Assembly (NCBI GenBank): GCA_947589205.1
Contig: CANQCJ010000106.1
Coordinates: forward strand, 1-7,412
Source of the DNA: an uncultured Ruminococcus sp.
GTDB taxonomy: Bacteria; Bacillota; Clostridia; Oscillospirales; Ruminococcaceae
Direction of reading: 5' to 3'
Length of the DNA: 7,412 nucleotides
Positions 6,983-7,412 of the stretch are shown one piece after another. The translations under genes were made by a program, and so were the position numbers. How positions within the stretch are numbered: the first letter of the stretch is position 1; each line of letters starts with the position of its first letter. The notes under the pieces are model-generated. The model had not been told where the DNA came from, did not search any database, and worked only from the letters and a program-made list of their open reading frames with translations.

Positions 6983-6988
6983 ACCTCC
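6983..6988 (-). promoter_or_regulatory. Ribosome binding site that fixes the TTG start of putP
   Basis: GGAGGT on the - strand lies 7 nt before the TTG at 6975, which is ideal spacing. The first in-frame ATG is about 25 nt away. TTG is therefore the likely initiation codon. Confidence 0.8.
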
Positions 6989-7007
6989 AAAAACTATATT
7001 TGATTTA

Positions 7008-7036
7008 ATTTTATCATATATTTATCACAATGTCAA
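7008..7036 (-). promoter_or_regulatory. Sigma-A promoter for the putP operon
   Basis: On the - strand there is a perfect -35 TTGACA (7036-7031), a 17-bp spacer, and -10 TAAAAT (7013-7008, five of six consensus bases). A TG one base before the -10 gives an extended -10. The start of transcription would be near 7001, with a leader of about 25 nt before the putP start. I see no clear operator palindrome. Confidence 0.87.
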
Positions 7037-7068
7037 TCCCGTTAAAGTTTTGTTAAGATTTTATACAT

Positions 7069-7097
7069 AAAAACAGCGCGGCTGTCAAAAGCCGCGC
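7069..7097 (-). terminator. Rho-independent terminator after the TSCPD gene
   Basis: A perfect 8-bp G/C stem (7076-7083 with 7090-7097) has a 6-nt loop. On the - strand it is followed by TG and five T (7073-7069). It lies 21 bp beyond the stop of the TSCPD gene and upstream of the putP promoter, separating the two transcription units. Confidence 0.82.
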
Positions 7098-7118
7098 CGA
7101 AAGTCTGATCGTTTGATT

Positions 7119-7379
7119 TTATGCCTGTTCTTTTTCAAGCGCCTGTTTGAGCGCGACGGCAAGCTGCGCCGGACAGGACGTTCCTCTGCCGTTGCAGTCG
7201 GTGTTTTTAAGCAGCTCGATAAGCTCGTCCGCTCTTCTGCCGACCGCAAGCTTCGCCACTCCCTGCGTGTTGCCGTTGCAGCCGCCCAAGAATTTTACGC
7301 TCTTGACTATGCCGTTGTCGATCTCAACGTCTATCCTGCGTGAGCATACGCCTACAGGCGTGTATGAAACTGACGTCAT
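7119..7379 (-). CDS. TSCPD-domain protein, four-cysteine family (TIGR03905-like)
   Basis: This 86-aa protein matches the small stand-alone TSCPD family, related to the C-terminal domain of adenosylcobalamin-dependent ribonucleotide reductase. Visible are GTSCPAQLA (66-74), where TSCPA stands in for the eponymous TSCPD, and GGCNGNTQGVAKL (32-44). Four cysteines (Cys12, Cys34, Cys62, Cys69) fall in the positions expected for the four-Cys family, so metal binding or redox chemistry is plausible. The function of the stand-alone proteins is not established to my knowledge. The ATG at 7377-7379 has AAGGAG (7390-7395) about 10 nt upstream. It has its own terminator, and its promoter or upstream partners lie beyond the right edge. 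The full gene is present. Confidence 0.85.
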   Translation of the reverse strand: MTSVSYTPVGVCSRRIDVEIDNGIVKSVKFLGGCNGNTQGVAKLAVGRRADELIELLKNTDCNGRGTSCPAQLAVALKQALEKEQA

Positions 7380-7412
7380 TTTTTCAACTCTCCTTTCAGC
7401 CCGTTCTTGCGT

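Overview
The window looks like chromosomal DNA from a Gram-positive anaerobe of the Clostridia, most likely a Ruminococcus-like member of the Oscillospiraceae. This rests on three things: strong AGGAGG-type ribosome binding sites with textbook sigma-A promoters, a lipobox lipoprotein, and families typical of that group (a PurF paralogue starting MGGFFGV, a four-cysteine TSCPD protein, and a clostridial TcdA/ThiF). The genus is an inference. I see no mobile element, CRISPR array, rRNA or tRNA.

Layout. On the + strand, positions 1-284 hold the C-terminal tail of the transcription-repair coupling factor Mfd. A clear promoter (308-336) then drives an amidophosphoribosyltransferase-like gene (373-1782). 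It is followed after 25 bp by a secreted, C-terminally membrane-anchored protein with an acidic Ser/Ala/Glu stalk (1808-2713). A strong hairpin terminator (2727-2762) ends this unit. From there to the right end everything is on the - strand. A promoter at 7008-7036 drives a four-gene run read right to left: a PutP-type sodium/proline symporter (6975-5449), a small unrecognised membrane protein (5421-4981), an extracellular solute-binding lipoprotein (4938-3508), and the tRNA t6A dehydratase TcdA (3503-2778). Gaps are only 4-42 bp, so this is probably one operon that converges on the terminator at 2727-2762. At the right end a TSCPD-family protein (7379-7119) has its own terminator (7076-7097).

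Function. The - strand unit combines solute capture and uptake (PutP, solute-binding lipoprotein) with a tRNA-modification enzyme. The solute-binding protein has no permease or ATPase in the window. The most interesting gene is the PurF-like one. Its phosphoribosyltransferase half and probable Fe-S cysteines are kept, but its glutaminase half lacks the N-terminal nucleophile Cys and, by alignment from memory to Bacillus PurF, the other glutaminase-site residues too. It appears to be a glutaminase pseudoenzyme fused to an intact PRPP-binding domain. Its short spacing to the membrane-anchored surface protein suggests, but does not prove, co-transcription.
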